From: Monocercomonoides exilis
Lineage: Eukaryota; Preaxostyla; Oxymonadida; Polymastigidae
NCBI GenBank assembly: GCA_001643675.2
Contig: LSRY02000013.1
Span: 188,501 to 252,500 of the forward strand
Direction: 5' to 3'
DNA: 64,000 nt
Shown here: in pieces, positions 11,060-23,000 of the stretch
Position numbering within the stretch: the stretch's first letter is position 1
How the letters are laid out: each line of letters opens with the position of its first letter
The notes under the pieces: generated by a model
Seen by the model: the letters and a program-made list of their open reading frames with translations, nothing else
The model's database searches: none
Told to the model about the DNA's origin: nothing
Made by a program: the position numbers and the translations under genes

Positions 11060-14000
11060 TCATTGATCCTCAGTTTCATCATGCGACTCGTCATCAGCAT
11101 AGATTTCTTTAGGCTCCCTTTCGTATTCTTCATTTGTGTCAGTCTCCTCATCCTCACTTTCAACATTTTTATGATTTTCTTTTGCGTTTCCCCGCTTTCC
11201 TTCATCTCCTTCACCATTATCTTGATCTGTTTCCATCTCTTCATAATTTTCTTCTTCTTCTCCTTCTCTTTCCTCTTCTTCATCCTCCTCCTCTTCTTCT
11301 TCTTCTTCATGCCTTCTATCTTGTTCTGCAGCGGACTCCGCATCTGTTTCTGCATCTGTTTCTGCTTCTGCTTCAGATCCAGCATTTTCATATGAATTTG
11401 CTGTTTTCGTTGAGAAATGTCTGTCTGATGAAGATTTCGGAGTGGAATATTGCCATCTTGATTGCGATTTGTATTTCAATAAATCTTCATCCTTTTCGTC
11501 TGAATTTTTGCCTTCATTGTCTTCTTCATTGTCTTCTTCTTCTTCTTCGTCGTCGTCGTCTTCGTCCTTATCATTTTGATAGAAACGAGATTTTGCAGTA
11601 TTTTCCCACCTGTTCAAGTCATACTTTTTGTATGTCGATCTTCCTTTTTCTTCTGTTTCACTGTTAGCATTCGAGCTACGTGAGCTTGTTTCTCCTTCTC
11701 TATCTTCTTTTTCTTCTTCTTCTTCTTGATCCTCCTCTTTCTCTTCCAGTTCTGTCATCTCTTCCATCTTTGCGAGTATCTTCCGAAGCACCTCAACAAC
11801 CTCCCTTTGTAGCTTCTTTGGATCTGAAAGCGCCTCCTTCAGCGCTACAATCGTCCCCACTCTCTGCCCAATTCCCCCTGATATCTCCTGAACAATGTTC
11901 TTCTCCCCAAACGCAAGCACCGCATGCCCACAGCTCTTCCTCACATTCGCGTCTGTGTCACACAGCCCCAGCATGATTGCTCTGACTGTCTTCACTCCCA
12001 CATACTCCAGCCCAGTCGCCGCTGCCGAGCGGATCAGGCCAGACGAGTCGCGCAGCAGCCCTTCCACAAGCAGCAGCTCGCCTTCTGCCCCACACTGCGC
12101 CAACACTCTCGCTGCCCGCTCTCTCACCATCCGGTCTCTGTCACGCATGAACGGATAGATTGTAGGCAGGAAGTTCTTCATCTGGAACTGAGGAAGAATA
12201 GCCACACGGCTCACTCCACCCAGAAGCTGCTTTGAAGGAGCACGACGCCTTCGACGGGTGCGTGTGGTGCTGCTTCTGATTGGCGTTCCTCTTTCTGCTC
12301 TGGCAATGTAATCATCATCATCGTCCTCTTCATCATCACCACCACCTTCAAATGCATTCTCGTCGTCTTTGCCATCTTCATCTGCATATTCGCTTGCTGC
12401 CTTCGTGACTCGTCTGAGCATCACTCCCAGTCCTTTCACAGCTGCTCGCCTGACAAGCGGCATAGGGTCGTGACAGGCGCCGTGCACAGCAGACACAACC
12501 GCCTCGCTCGACTCTGTTGTGTTGATGTCCACTCTGCTCAGCCCAAACACCACAGCCGTCCGCAGCTGCGACGAAGGCAATGAAGAAAGAGACAAACCAA
12601 GTTGCACCAGTTTCCTCTGCCCAGCCTGCGACATGCAGCCAAGCGTGGCTGCGATGTGATTGCGACTGGCTGTCCCCTCGCGAAGCTGCTGCACAAGCGG
12701 CTCAATGGCACATTGCAATGCCTGTGCAGCTGGTAGACGCCGATCAACGAGGAATTGACTTCGGAGCATTTGCTCTCTCGAACGGCTTCTTCGTCTTCGT
12801 CTTTCCGTCTCGTCTTCGCTTTCGTCGTCTTCTGATTCGAAGTCTTCTTCACTTTCAGCCAACGGCAGAGGCTCAGGGAAGAAGGGTGAGTAGACAAGGA
12901 GCACAGAGGCAGCTGCTGTGAGAGTGGGGAACTTTCCTCTCTCCACCAGGTCGATCGTTGAGAGATGGCCAAACTGATCGGGATGGAAATCGCATGTGCG
13001 CGACAGCCGGCCGAGGGACTCAACAGAACAGAAGCGCACTTTCCAGAAGGAGTCCTTCAGACTGCGGATCAGCTGGTTGGTGATGATGGCAAGCAAAGGC
13101 TGTGACGATAAAGCTGAAGAAGAAGATGCAGACGCTGATGATGTCGTTGATCCAAATGTGCCAGATGAAGAAAATGCTGACGTTGAATCGAAGCTTCCAG
13201 AACTTGTGCGCGTTCTGCTCTTCGACGGATCAGCTACAATCCCGTTTCTCTTCACAGTCAGCACAAATGGCCTCTTCGCATCTTTCTTCTCCGTCCATCC
13301 TTTCAGCGCCTCTTTCCTCATCCGCTCGTCAGCTGCAATCACATCCACACCGCCAAATGAGCCCAGCGCACGTGCTGCAGCTTCTCTCACTTTGGCGTCC
13401 TTTTCATCGTTCAGTGCAGAAAGCAGGGCGCCCACACACATCCACGCGGACCGGCAGCCGAGATCGCCCAGTGCCAGACAGGCTGATGCTCTGACGAGAC
13501 TGGGAGATTGAGGAGACAGACAGCGGGTAAGTGTTCGGATGACAGCGAGGGAGGCTGGCTCAGGGAGAGAGGCAGTTGTTGTGGGAAGGGAAGAAGAAGA
13601 TGAGGAGGAAGATGATGATGATGAGGCAAATGGATTTGTCATATCGAACTCACCTGAATCGCTCAGCGAATTCTCTTCCTCTTCTTCTGAGTGATTCTTC
13701 TTCTGCTCTTTCTCTCTTCCGCTTTGAGGACGAGTAGTCGATCGAACAGGTGTTGGAGTTGTCAGAGGATGAGCAGAAGGTTTGTGCAATGTTGAAGCAA
13801 ATGAAGAAGAAGAAGAAGAAGAAGATGATGATGATGATGAAGCAGAAGAGCCATTTGAAGGCCGCTGCGGAAATCGGATTGGAGAAGGTGTTCGGAGATT
13901 GTGAAATGAGGGAGGTAAATGAGAAATCGACTTTGTTCGCCTTTTGTGCCTCTTTTCATTGACACTTTTTCCTTCTTCTTCATCTGAACCATCGTTGCTG

Positions 14001-15903
14001 CTCTTCTCATCTGTTTTACCTCTTTCTTCCTCTTCTTCCTCTTCCTCTTCATCATCCTCATATTCCCACTCAGCTGGTTGCGGATGCTTGTCAAACGCAC
14101 CTTCCAAAATCGACTGCCGCAAAAGTGTCAAAAACTCGCGCGGGTCAATGATCATCCCCAGCTCCTCCACCTCTTTCCCGTCTGCCCCTTTCCTCTTCTG
14201 CTTCGTCGCCACCATCTGCGGCGGATCGCTGAACCGCTTTATGTCTGTCACATCCACATAGAACTTGACCTTCGGCTTGTTGAATCGGGAAGTCCGGCTG
14301 CTCTGGGAGTTGCGAGCTGTCAAAGTTGGGTGCGTTCGCTCAGCCCACGTCTCTTCTGTTATCTCTGCGGTGAATGGCGTTGAGGCAAATGCTGAAGAGT
14401 CGAACTCTTCCACGTCTATATCTTCTTCTGCCCTTTCAGCGCTGTCTCTCCCGTTTTTCGGCAGAAAGCCCAGTGCACGTGCAGCAGCTGCCTTCACACG
14501 GGAGTGGTGATCTGACTCCAGAATCTCAACCAGCGCCCGCTCGCCTTCCTCGCCCACTTTGCGGAGGGTAAGGCCGAGGCGCAGCCTGTCAGCCGCTCCG
14601 AGTATCAGACACGTCTGCAGCTCACCCACCATCTCGCGCCAGACTCCTTCTCCCATCCCTTCCACCACCTCAATCACTCCGTTCTTCGTCTCGTAGTTTC
14701 CTCCCCGCAGCTCTTCAATAACTGCTGGCAGAACGACAGTCCTCTGGATCTCTGTGTGATTGGCCATGTGCGTCAGCACAAACGACTCTAAATCCGCATC
14801 TCTGCCTTCAGCCACAGCCGCTGCCAATGTCTCAATTCCATAGCATCCCATTGCAATCATCACATCCACGCACAGCCCTCGCAACGCTCCTGTTTGAGGA
14901 GAATGAAGCATTCGTGTTAGAAGAGGAAGAGTGGGAAGAGAGAAACTTCGTAATTGGCCCAAAAGATATAGACCAATTCCAATGACACGAGCAGACTCTG
15001 TTTCATATGATTCCAACAGTGAATGAACGGCATTCACAACTCCTCCTCCAATCTTACGCTTTTTTCTCTTTTTTTTCTTGTTTTCATCGTTTGAGATTCG
15101 TCTTTGTGCTGATTCTCGCACTTTGCTTTCATCAGCATTTTCATCTGTATCATCATTTTCCACTTTTTTATCATTTCTTTTTTCGAGCTCAAGATCTTCG
15201 TCACCTTCTTCATAAAAAGCAACACTGAGAGGCGATAATCTACATAATGCACGTAATGACCCGTAGCGAATTTCCTCTCGTTTATGAGTCAAAAGTGACA
15301 AATAAAATGCAATCTTTTCTGAGATTGAAGATGCAGATTTTGGATGCACAAAGCTAGATGTGGTCGAAACAAAAGATCCAACAGAAGATCTTCCAGTGTT
15401 ATTTCCATCAAATCCTTGAAGCTCTTGCTCATTCCTTTCTTCATCATTATTTTGCTCTTCTTGTAAATTTCGCTTTTGTGGCTTTGAAGAAGGTGTAATA
15501 AATGTTAGATTTTCTTTTTTCGGAGACCCCTGTATTGCAACTCCGCTCAACGCTCCGGGTCCTGAAATCAGACATATAAAAGGAAAAATAAATGTTATGT
15601 CATTTAAGAACAAAATCATTTTTTTCCATGTTCAATGAAGCACAAACCAACTAGAGGAACATGTGTTGCACTTCTAGTTTCCATCAATACTCGCTGCATG
15701 ATTTTTGTTGAAGTCTTGCTGACAGGAAGTGGGGTAGTCGGACCATATGATTTTGCTTTTGCTGGAAGGCGCTCAGGTGATGGTGAAAGCGAAGGATTGT
15801 ATAATCGACGAGGAACATTTTTTGGAGGATAGCTAAACTGGCCTCCACCACCCGTTCCTTCGTCAGAACAAATTGGATCCCCAACAAATTTTGAACCAAA
15901 CAT
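11060..15903 (-). CDS. Large HEAT-repeat protein with Ser- and Glu-rich linkers
   Basis: Two exons: 15903-15648 and 15561-11060, joined in frame (donor gtttgt, acceptor gatttcag; ...VPLV|G|PGALSG...). The product is 1585 residues. HEAT repeats of about 35-40 residues occur in at least four blocks: an N-terminal block (LTHKREEIRYGSLRALCRL onward), a block with LVRASACLALGDLG and VREAAARALGSFGG, one with DSFWKVRFCSVESLGRLS, and a C-terminal block with MVRERAARVLAQCGAEGELL and NVRKSCGHAVLAFGEKN. Between them are poly-Ser and poly-Glu linkers, and the C-terminal ~300 residues are extremely acidic. A conserved-looking non-repeat segment (KPKVKFYVDVTDIKRFSDPP) lies near residue 500. The protein is probably a scaffold; a ciliary HEATR4-type role is possible but not shown. 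Start ATG 15903 is the only one opening exon 1. It is divergent from the DDX52 gene. Confidence 0.85.
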
Positions 15904-16039
15904 TCAATTACGAAAGATGGGAATTATTAATATTTCTCAATTCAAACAATTTGCATTTCCAAATAATGCAGTGATTGTTATTTAACAAGAATTCATGCTT
16001 TCATGTTTGATCTTAGAATTTATATATTTATTTGGTCTT

Positions 16040-18870
16040 ATGGATGAAGATTTAATCTTCAAAGAACTTGCTTATGGATCGTCAGCTGCGTCAAAAAAAG
16101 ATGTAGCTTTGCAAGCCTTATTTGTATGCACACAATACATGAATGTTAAAATTTTTAAAATTCTATTTGTGCTGCTTTTTTGTTTTTTTCAAAATAGCAA
16201 TCAAAAACAGATGACGAACAGAAATTTCCTCAATTCATTCCATTGCAACAGAAAAAGCAATCTAATTGGATTGATGATGATATATTTTCTCCAAAAGCTG
16301 ATTCGAAAGTTGAAGAACCTGCGCCTCAAAAACTTTTACCATTTTTGCAACGTTTACCAGCTCTTTCATCTTCAGAGGTATATCATTTTTTTCTTTACTT
16401 TATTGTGTGTGATTTTTTATTTATTTAAGATTCGAAGTCTGAGAAAAGATCAGAAAATTCATGTTGATGGCTCATCTATTCCTACTCCTATTCGAATGTT
16501 TGAAAAGTATGAACAGCAAATTTTTTATTTCGTTGATGTTACTGATTGATGATAGAGTTTTTCCAGCTTCTCTTTCAGAGATTATCGCAGCTAACCGATT
16601 TGAAACTCCAACGCCAATTCAAATGCAAGGGATACCTGTTCTAATGGCTGTGTGAACTTTCTTTCATTTTTTTTTTTTTTCATTTATCATCATAATTCTT
16701 AGAAAAGAAATTTGATTGCAGTTGCTCCGACTGGTTCAGGAAAGACAGCTGCCTATCTTCTTCCTATTATTTCATCAATCATAGAAATGAGAACACAGAA
16801 AAAAACTGAGAAAGAGCTTAATATTCATCCATTACGAGCTGTAATTATTGCTCCTACAAGAGAACTCGAAAGACAAATTCTAGAGACTGCAGCCGAACTG
16901 TCTCGAGGGTATTTTTATTGGAATTCTTCTTAATAATTCAAAGAACAATTATTGAACAATTACATTTAGACTGAATATAAAAGTCTCTCAACCTAAAACA
17001 AAAACTCAGAGCGTAGAAAGAACGCACTCATCTTCCACAACTCCATCTTCTTCGACCAGCAATGTTCTGTTCACAATTCCAAAAGGAGCGAATATTGCTG
17101 TGTGTTCTCCTCACTCAGCATTCCAACTGGTGCGCCAAGACAACAACGTCTTCTCAGCATTAGACTACGCAATATTTGACGAGGCAGACAAGCTGTGGGA
17201 CGATTCGTTCAAAGACAAGGTGTGTTTTTTTGAATCGGAGACAATATTCACATGAAATACTTAACTCAATCTATTTCTTTATCTCTTTCTCTTTCTCTCT
17301 CTATTTCTGTTTGTTTGAAGGCTGCTGTCATATTGTCTGCAGTGCAACGATCTTCGTTTGTCAGCTGCGGGTTTTTCTCAGCAACGATGTCTGAATCAAT
17401 CATGTCAATCCTCAAGTCCCAGCTGGATATGCCAATTGAGATGACAGTTGGAGTTCCGTGTGCTTTGCTTTTGAGTCTACTTGTAATAATTCCACATCTA
17501 AATGCTGTTATACTGCTTTTACTCACTTTCTTTGTATCTTTTTTTTGACTGTTTTTGAAAGGTCAACAGCTGCCGAGAATGTGATACAAGAGCTAAAGTA
17601 CTGTGGGAATGAGGAAGGGAAGTTTATTGCGCTGAGAGATCTGCTGGAAGGAGGAGGAACGCCTCTGCTTCCTCCGATTGCTGTGTTTGTGCAGAGCAAA
17701 GAAAGATGCGAAGAACTGTGCGCTGCTCTGAAAGAGGAGCAAAGGAAAGCAGTGATGCTGCATTCGAGTCTCACTAAAAGAGAAGTTTGCTCATTTTTGA
17801 CTATTATTGATGCTTATGCTTTGAATAAAACTTCACATTTCATTTGGGGAAAATTCAACAAACTGCTTTTGAAACAATTGTTTTCATAAACAAAACAGAG
17901 TGATTATGCACTGGAATCTATTCGAAATGGATCCGCGTGGATTATTGTGGCCACTGAGCTGATGGCTCGTGGGATGGACTTGCGTTCTTTGAATGCTGTC
18001 ATCAACTACGATTTCCCTCAGTCGGTGGAGTCTTATGTCCATCGCATAGGTTTGTGGCTATTTTTTTATCGATTAATTAATAGACATTCCTGTTTTTCTT
18101 GAATCTTCTCAAACTGAAATGTGGGGTTTCTTATATTCATTTTGTGAATATTATTTATCCTTTTGATGATATGTAAATTTGTTTGTTTCTTCTCTTTTCA
18201 ACACATAAGGGAGGAGTGGAAGAAGAAGAACAGGATATGCAGTAACATTTTTCACTGAAGAAGATTTTCCTTCACTTCCTATGATCGCAAATGTGATTAA
18301 GCAATCGGGCGGACATGTTGAGGAATACATGCTTCATCTAAAAGAACTGACGTTTGCCTCCAATTTGTGTTTTCTTTATGTCAATTGCTTTTCGTTTCTC
18401 GACCATTTCAAACAATTTGTTAATTTCCTTCTTTCAGCGCGGATGAGCAACGCAAACTTGTTGTTGCACCTCCAATTCGTGATGGTATAGCAAAGATAAC
18501 TTCGGTGAGAGTTCCACAAGCTCGATGGGAACGCCTCAAAGCAGACGCGGAAAAAAATAAAATGAAGTTTAAAAGAAAGAAAACAGGAACATCCAGTAAA
18601 AAAAGAGCACCTGAAAATTTGAGGAGGGGAAGAAGTGTAGATAGGAAAATGAGGGAGAAGTTTGATAAAAGAAAAGACAGCAATCTTCGAAGTGATGTGA
18701 AATCTGAGGAGGATGACTCAGATAAAATGCAAAAAATTAAGCGAATGAATGTTCGTTCTCCGTCTTCTATTCCATCTCACTTTTCTTCGCCAAGAAGATC
18801 ATCCAATCCAAAGAAATATAAGGAAAAAACAAATGAAAGCTTAAACCAAAGAAAGAGGATGAGAGATTAG
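16040..18870 (+). CDS. DDX52: DEAD-box RNA helicase ROK1/DDX52 (ribosome biogenesis)
   Basis: ATP-dependent RNA helicase acting in 18S rRNA maturation (family knowledge). Eleven exons: 16040-16123, 16198-16377, 16430-16506, 16556-16649, 16703-16908, 16970-17219, 17321-17459, 17570-17784, 17899-18049, 18210-18366 and 18438-18870 (661 residues). Before the core, [21 protein letters not shown] matches the ROK1-specific KIHVxGxxxPxPI lead-in. Core motifs: Q motif [10 protein letters not shown], motif I APTGSGKT (153-160), APTREL, DEAD (284-287), SAT (317-319), ARGMD and HRIGRSGR (463-470, spanning an intron). The tail is Lys/Arg-rich, as expected for a nucleolar protein. Exon 8 uses the acceptor after GGTCAACAG so that VGVP-SAENV aligns with the family. 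An in-frame ATG at 15995 exists but would add a hydrophobic leader. ATG 16040 ([13 protein letters not shown]) fits better. Confidence 0.93.
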
Positions 18871-19344
18871 AAGTATTTATTTTCAACATTTCAAACACTT
18901 CTCCATTTTTCGTATTTTTTAATCTTTTGTTTTAAACTGATTTGCCTCAAAAAATCAAAAGAAAAACGATTGAAATAGAATTAAAAATAATTTTTACACA
19001 GTTTACTGATATTATTCACAATCAAAAAAAGAAAATGTTCATTGAAGTTCTCTCCTTTATTGGAGCTTCCTAATTCTGGAGTTGGACAAAACAACGGATG
19101 TTTTTCAAAAAGTTGACAGTATTTCCATAAATATAGTTTAAAAATTCTCATTTTTTTCAAATATCATTGCAACTTTAAGTCAAAGATCACTAATGATTGT
19201 TAAAAATGAAACTTTCATTATTAGTGATTAAAATATCATATTTTTCATTAATAACACCAAAAATCAGTTGCTTCTGACGACATTTCTTCAAAGTGATCAA
19301 TTTCGATATTTTTCTCGATCATTAGAGTTTTAATTTTTGACATA

Positions 19345-19741
19345 CAGATATTGCATTAAATACCGGACATCGCACAAAATACCGGACAAGATCGATTTCA
19401 CAATGACAGCAAGAGGAATAATTTTGACAATTTTCCTCCAAACACATCTCATTTATACAAACTCAATTGACAAACGAGACTTTTGAAATAGCTTCATTTG
19501 TGCTCAGAAAAAATTATTTTTAAAATCTCACAGAAACTCAAAATCCAATTTCTCCGAGATTTTAAAAATAATTTTTTCTGAGCACAAATGAAGCTATTTC
19601 AAAAGTCTCGTTTGTCAATTGAGTTTGTATAAATGAGATGTGTTTGGAGGAAAATTGTCAAAATTATTCCTCTTGCTGTCATTGTGAAATCGATCTTGTC
19701 CGGTATTTTGTGCGATGTACGGTATTTAATGCGATATCTGT
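19345..19741. repeat. Foldback (MITE-like) element A, copy 1
   Basis: Near-perfect long palindrome: left arm about 19345-19529, right arm about 19556-19741, loop of about 26 nt. The termini read CAGATATYGC. Each arm contains the subterminal motif ATACCGGACA twice in this copy. A second copy is at 33994-34350. With the two arms and no coding capacity it fits a non-autonomous DNA transposon or foldback element. I could not identify a convincing target-site duplication. Confidence 0.85.
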
Positions 19742-19859
19742 GTTCTTTTTCGAAATCGAATTATTTTTTTTCGAATATGAATTATTTTTGGTGTATCCCC
19801 CCAAAATTTAAAAAGTGATAAGAATTATTTGCATCTGTTGCAGTTTGCGATGAAAAACG

Positions 19860-19863
<4 letters not shown>

Positions 19864-19897
<34 letters not shown>
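19864..19897 (+). repeat. Poly-A tract (~34 A)
   Basis: Homopolymer run of adenines in the spacer between foldback element A and the beta-helix gene. It may be a simple expansion or a retroposition scar; no adjacent retroelement is visible. Confidence 0.9.
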
Positions 19898-19898
<1 letters not shown>

Positions 19899-20056
19899 AC
19901 GGAATTTGCGTTGCCAGATTTTACGCAATAATGCCGAACAATTTTCAAAGCTTTACAGATTGTTCTCCAACATTATTCAATTTATGAGTAATTAATAATA
20001 ATGGTCAAACTGATCCACCCATTATTTAAGTATGCAAACAAACGATTGTTAAAAAA

Positions 20057-23000
20057 ATGATATTCTCTTTGTTTTCAGTTTGTTTCATATTTATTTTCTC
20101 TTTGAATATTATTGAAAATGTCGAATGCCTCTCATCTTCGAAATCTTATCCAATGCCTTCCTACTATCATCACAATTCACACATTTTTGATTTGCTGTCT
20201 CTTCAAGATTCAATCAATATTCAAGAATCACATGGAAAGTCTGAATGTTCCATGAAATCTCAATTTACACTGTTTAATTCATCGCTCATCATCAATGATG
20301 CATCCTTCTGTCAGAATTCATTTTCCTCCACTTTCAAATTGAAACTCGCATCCAACTTGTGTTTGCACAGTTGCAGAGTGCTATCAAATAATGATTGCAT
20401 AGCTTCACAAGTATCATCCTGGGGAGGCTATGTGGAGTTATTCAATTTCTCAATAGCATCACACACACATGTTATTCAGCACCCTCTAACAATGAATTGC
20501 GAAGAAAGCTCATTATTCATGCTGCAATGCAAAGATTGCACTTTCAATTCATTGACAAATATTCATGTTTCTTCATTTTTGGCAACTGGCCATGTCACAT
20601 TTTTTGTTGCTGATGGATGCAGCTTTTTAAACATTTCTCACTCGCCCTCCCTTCCACATCGCTTCACATCACATGCCACCCCATCAATTTGGAATTCGTG
20701 CCTAATCCAGAACTCAAAATTCTATTCATGCCCCAACGCCCAATTTGGAGTTGTTGTCACACCAACACAGAATCTGATGATGATAATGAACACTTCATTC
20801 TCCCACTCTTCTGATACTCACTCCCCGACAAACGGCTCCATCAACAGCTATTCTTCAGGAGATGTTGTGGCATATTCAGTCCATTTTTCCAATTTGAAAG
20901 ATTCAAATCGAATTGGTTTGGCATTTCTCATCAATGGAAATGCCACTTTGAATGCGTCATTTTGCTTGTTCGAAATGATAAATGCATCAAAAAACGCTAA
21001 TACTGTATATGGAGCAGCTGTTAATCACGAAGGTGATGGAGTTCACTATTCAAACAAATGCAATTACACAAATTGTTCCTCTGGATATGCAGCTGGAGGA
21101 TTATCTGCCCGTTCATCATCATTAGAAGTTGTAACCTCTTGTTCCTTCGATAAATGTGTTGCTCAATTTTATTCTGGGCTATTCTTTTACAGTGATATCG
21201 GAGATCATTTATTCGAAATGAACACCTTTATGAAGTGTGTCGCCACGTATCACACAGCAGGAATAGGAATCTGTTTTTCCTCTAAGAACTTAAGAATATC
21301 AGAATGTCTTATTATTTTATGTAATTCGTCTACAGTACATGGTGCAGTTTCTTTTGTTTGGGAACGTGAAAGTATTTCAGGCATTATTGCAAAGCTGGAT
21401 TTTTGTTTCTTTGAAAAAAACACAATAGGAAACACATCTTATGGTTGTGATGTCTCGACTGATTCATCCTATTATAATTCAAAAGTTACAAAAGAATCTT
21501 TCGTTCACAGTTACTCCCTGAGCGCTTGTCCAATTCGAGTGATGATTGATACTGTTGATCACAGTGACTGGCTTGGACGCCCTCCATCAACCATCCCAGT
21601 TGTGTTCGTGTCATCTGTGTTTGGCAACGATTCTCGAAGTGAATGTGGGTTCGGAGGCTTGCCCTGCAAAACAATCGAAAAGGGAATTAGCAAAAGAGTC
21701 CGTTCACAGCCGCTAGTGATTTCTGAAGGATCATATATCCACGGAACGATTCCTGTTGATGAAATGAACGTGAGTTTGAGAGGCTGTGAATTCGAAGAGT
21801 CGACACTGACTTCCAATGCAGTTGGTGATGGAAAAGCACTGTTTTCAGTGTCATCTGGCATTTTGTCTGTTTCATATTTCACTGTGGTGCACACTTCTTC
21901 GAATTCGAATCCACAATCATCTGTCTTGATGATGAGTGGGAGCGGGCGAGTGACAATACAATTTTCAACAATAAAGGGAGAAGCATCCCCAGCAACGACT
22001 TTTTCAACTCCTTTGATGATTGTTAATGGGGGTCTGGCAGAACTTGCTTCTGTTTGCTTCACAGCATTCAGCAACGAAAAGCAACTGATATCGTTTTCCT
22101 CTCCAAATTATCTGAAAATGAGCGATGTGACTTTCAACACAATCACTCGACAAAGCGGAAATGGCGCAATATTTGAAGCACAACTTTTGGATGGAAATGA
22201 GTTTTGCTTGTCAAATGTTTCTTTTGCAGATTGCTTGTGCCTCAGAGGAAACGGGGGTGGGATGCAGATACACATGGAACGTGGATCATCGTTTTCAATA
22301 GGAAATGCATCTGACAAAGGAGCGACAGCCAAGATGAACAACTGCAAGGCCATAGGTTCTTTGGTGAGTCCAGGCTGTGGAGGAGGATTGCTCATAAAGC
22401 TTGACAAAGATGCAGACAACTTTCTTTTGAAGCAGCTGGCGTTTGAAGGGTGCATAGCCGATCGGGGATACAATCTATTTGTCGATGCCTGGCAGCTGGA
22501 CAAACTGATAAACGCCACAACCCTTGAGTTTGGGCCAGGACGCAATGATCTTGATGGATATGCTGGATATGAGAGATCAACAGCTGGAGAAACATTGTCT
22601 ATCCCTCTTGTGGTTTATCTGTGGGATAACATGTCTGTATTTGCACATGTTGGTGGAGAGAAAAGTGCAGATTTCAGCAGGTGCGGGTATTCTGAGTTCC
22701 CATGCTCATCAATTATGTCTGCAGTCTCTCTTTGGTTCAAAGGCAGCAACCGTTTTGTTGAGCTTCATTCTCCTTTTTCCCTCAGATCTGAATTACTTCT
22801 TGATGCTTTCGAATGGACAATAATGTCAAGAGTTGGCAAAGTGACGATTGGTCTGGACGAATGCAATTTCAGCGGTGGACAAGCAGGGATGATTGAAACA
22901 GTCTCAAAGTCGGCGCTTACAAACTTTTCTTTTGCACTGCCAAAGAGCATTGGCTTCAAAGAGGCATTGATTGTGTGCAAGTCTTCTTCGCTGAGTGTCA

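Larger units (their letters stand above)
18871..20056. other. Intergenic with foldback element and poly-A tract
   Basis: AT-rich spacer downstream of DDX52 and upstream of the beta-helix gene. Apart from the inverted repeat (19345-19741) and a 34-base A run (19864-19897) I see no gene. The short + strand ORF at 19633-19818 lies inside the inverted repeat and is not supported. Confidence 0.6.

Noticed and set aside
11063-14571. Many plus-strand ORFs opposite the HEAT-repeat gene
   Set aside because: They are antisense shadows of an acidic/Ser-rich coding strand and have no recognisable domains. The minus frame is continuous for 1500 codons with HEAT repeats.
19633-19818. 61-codon ORF within foldback element A
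   Set aside because: It lies within the palindrome arm, is absent as an ORF in copy 2, and encodes no recognisable motif.
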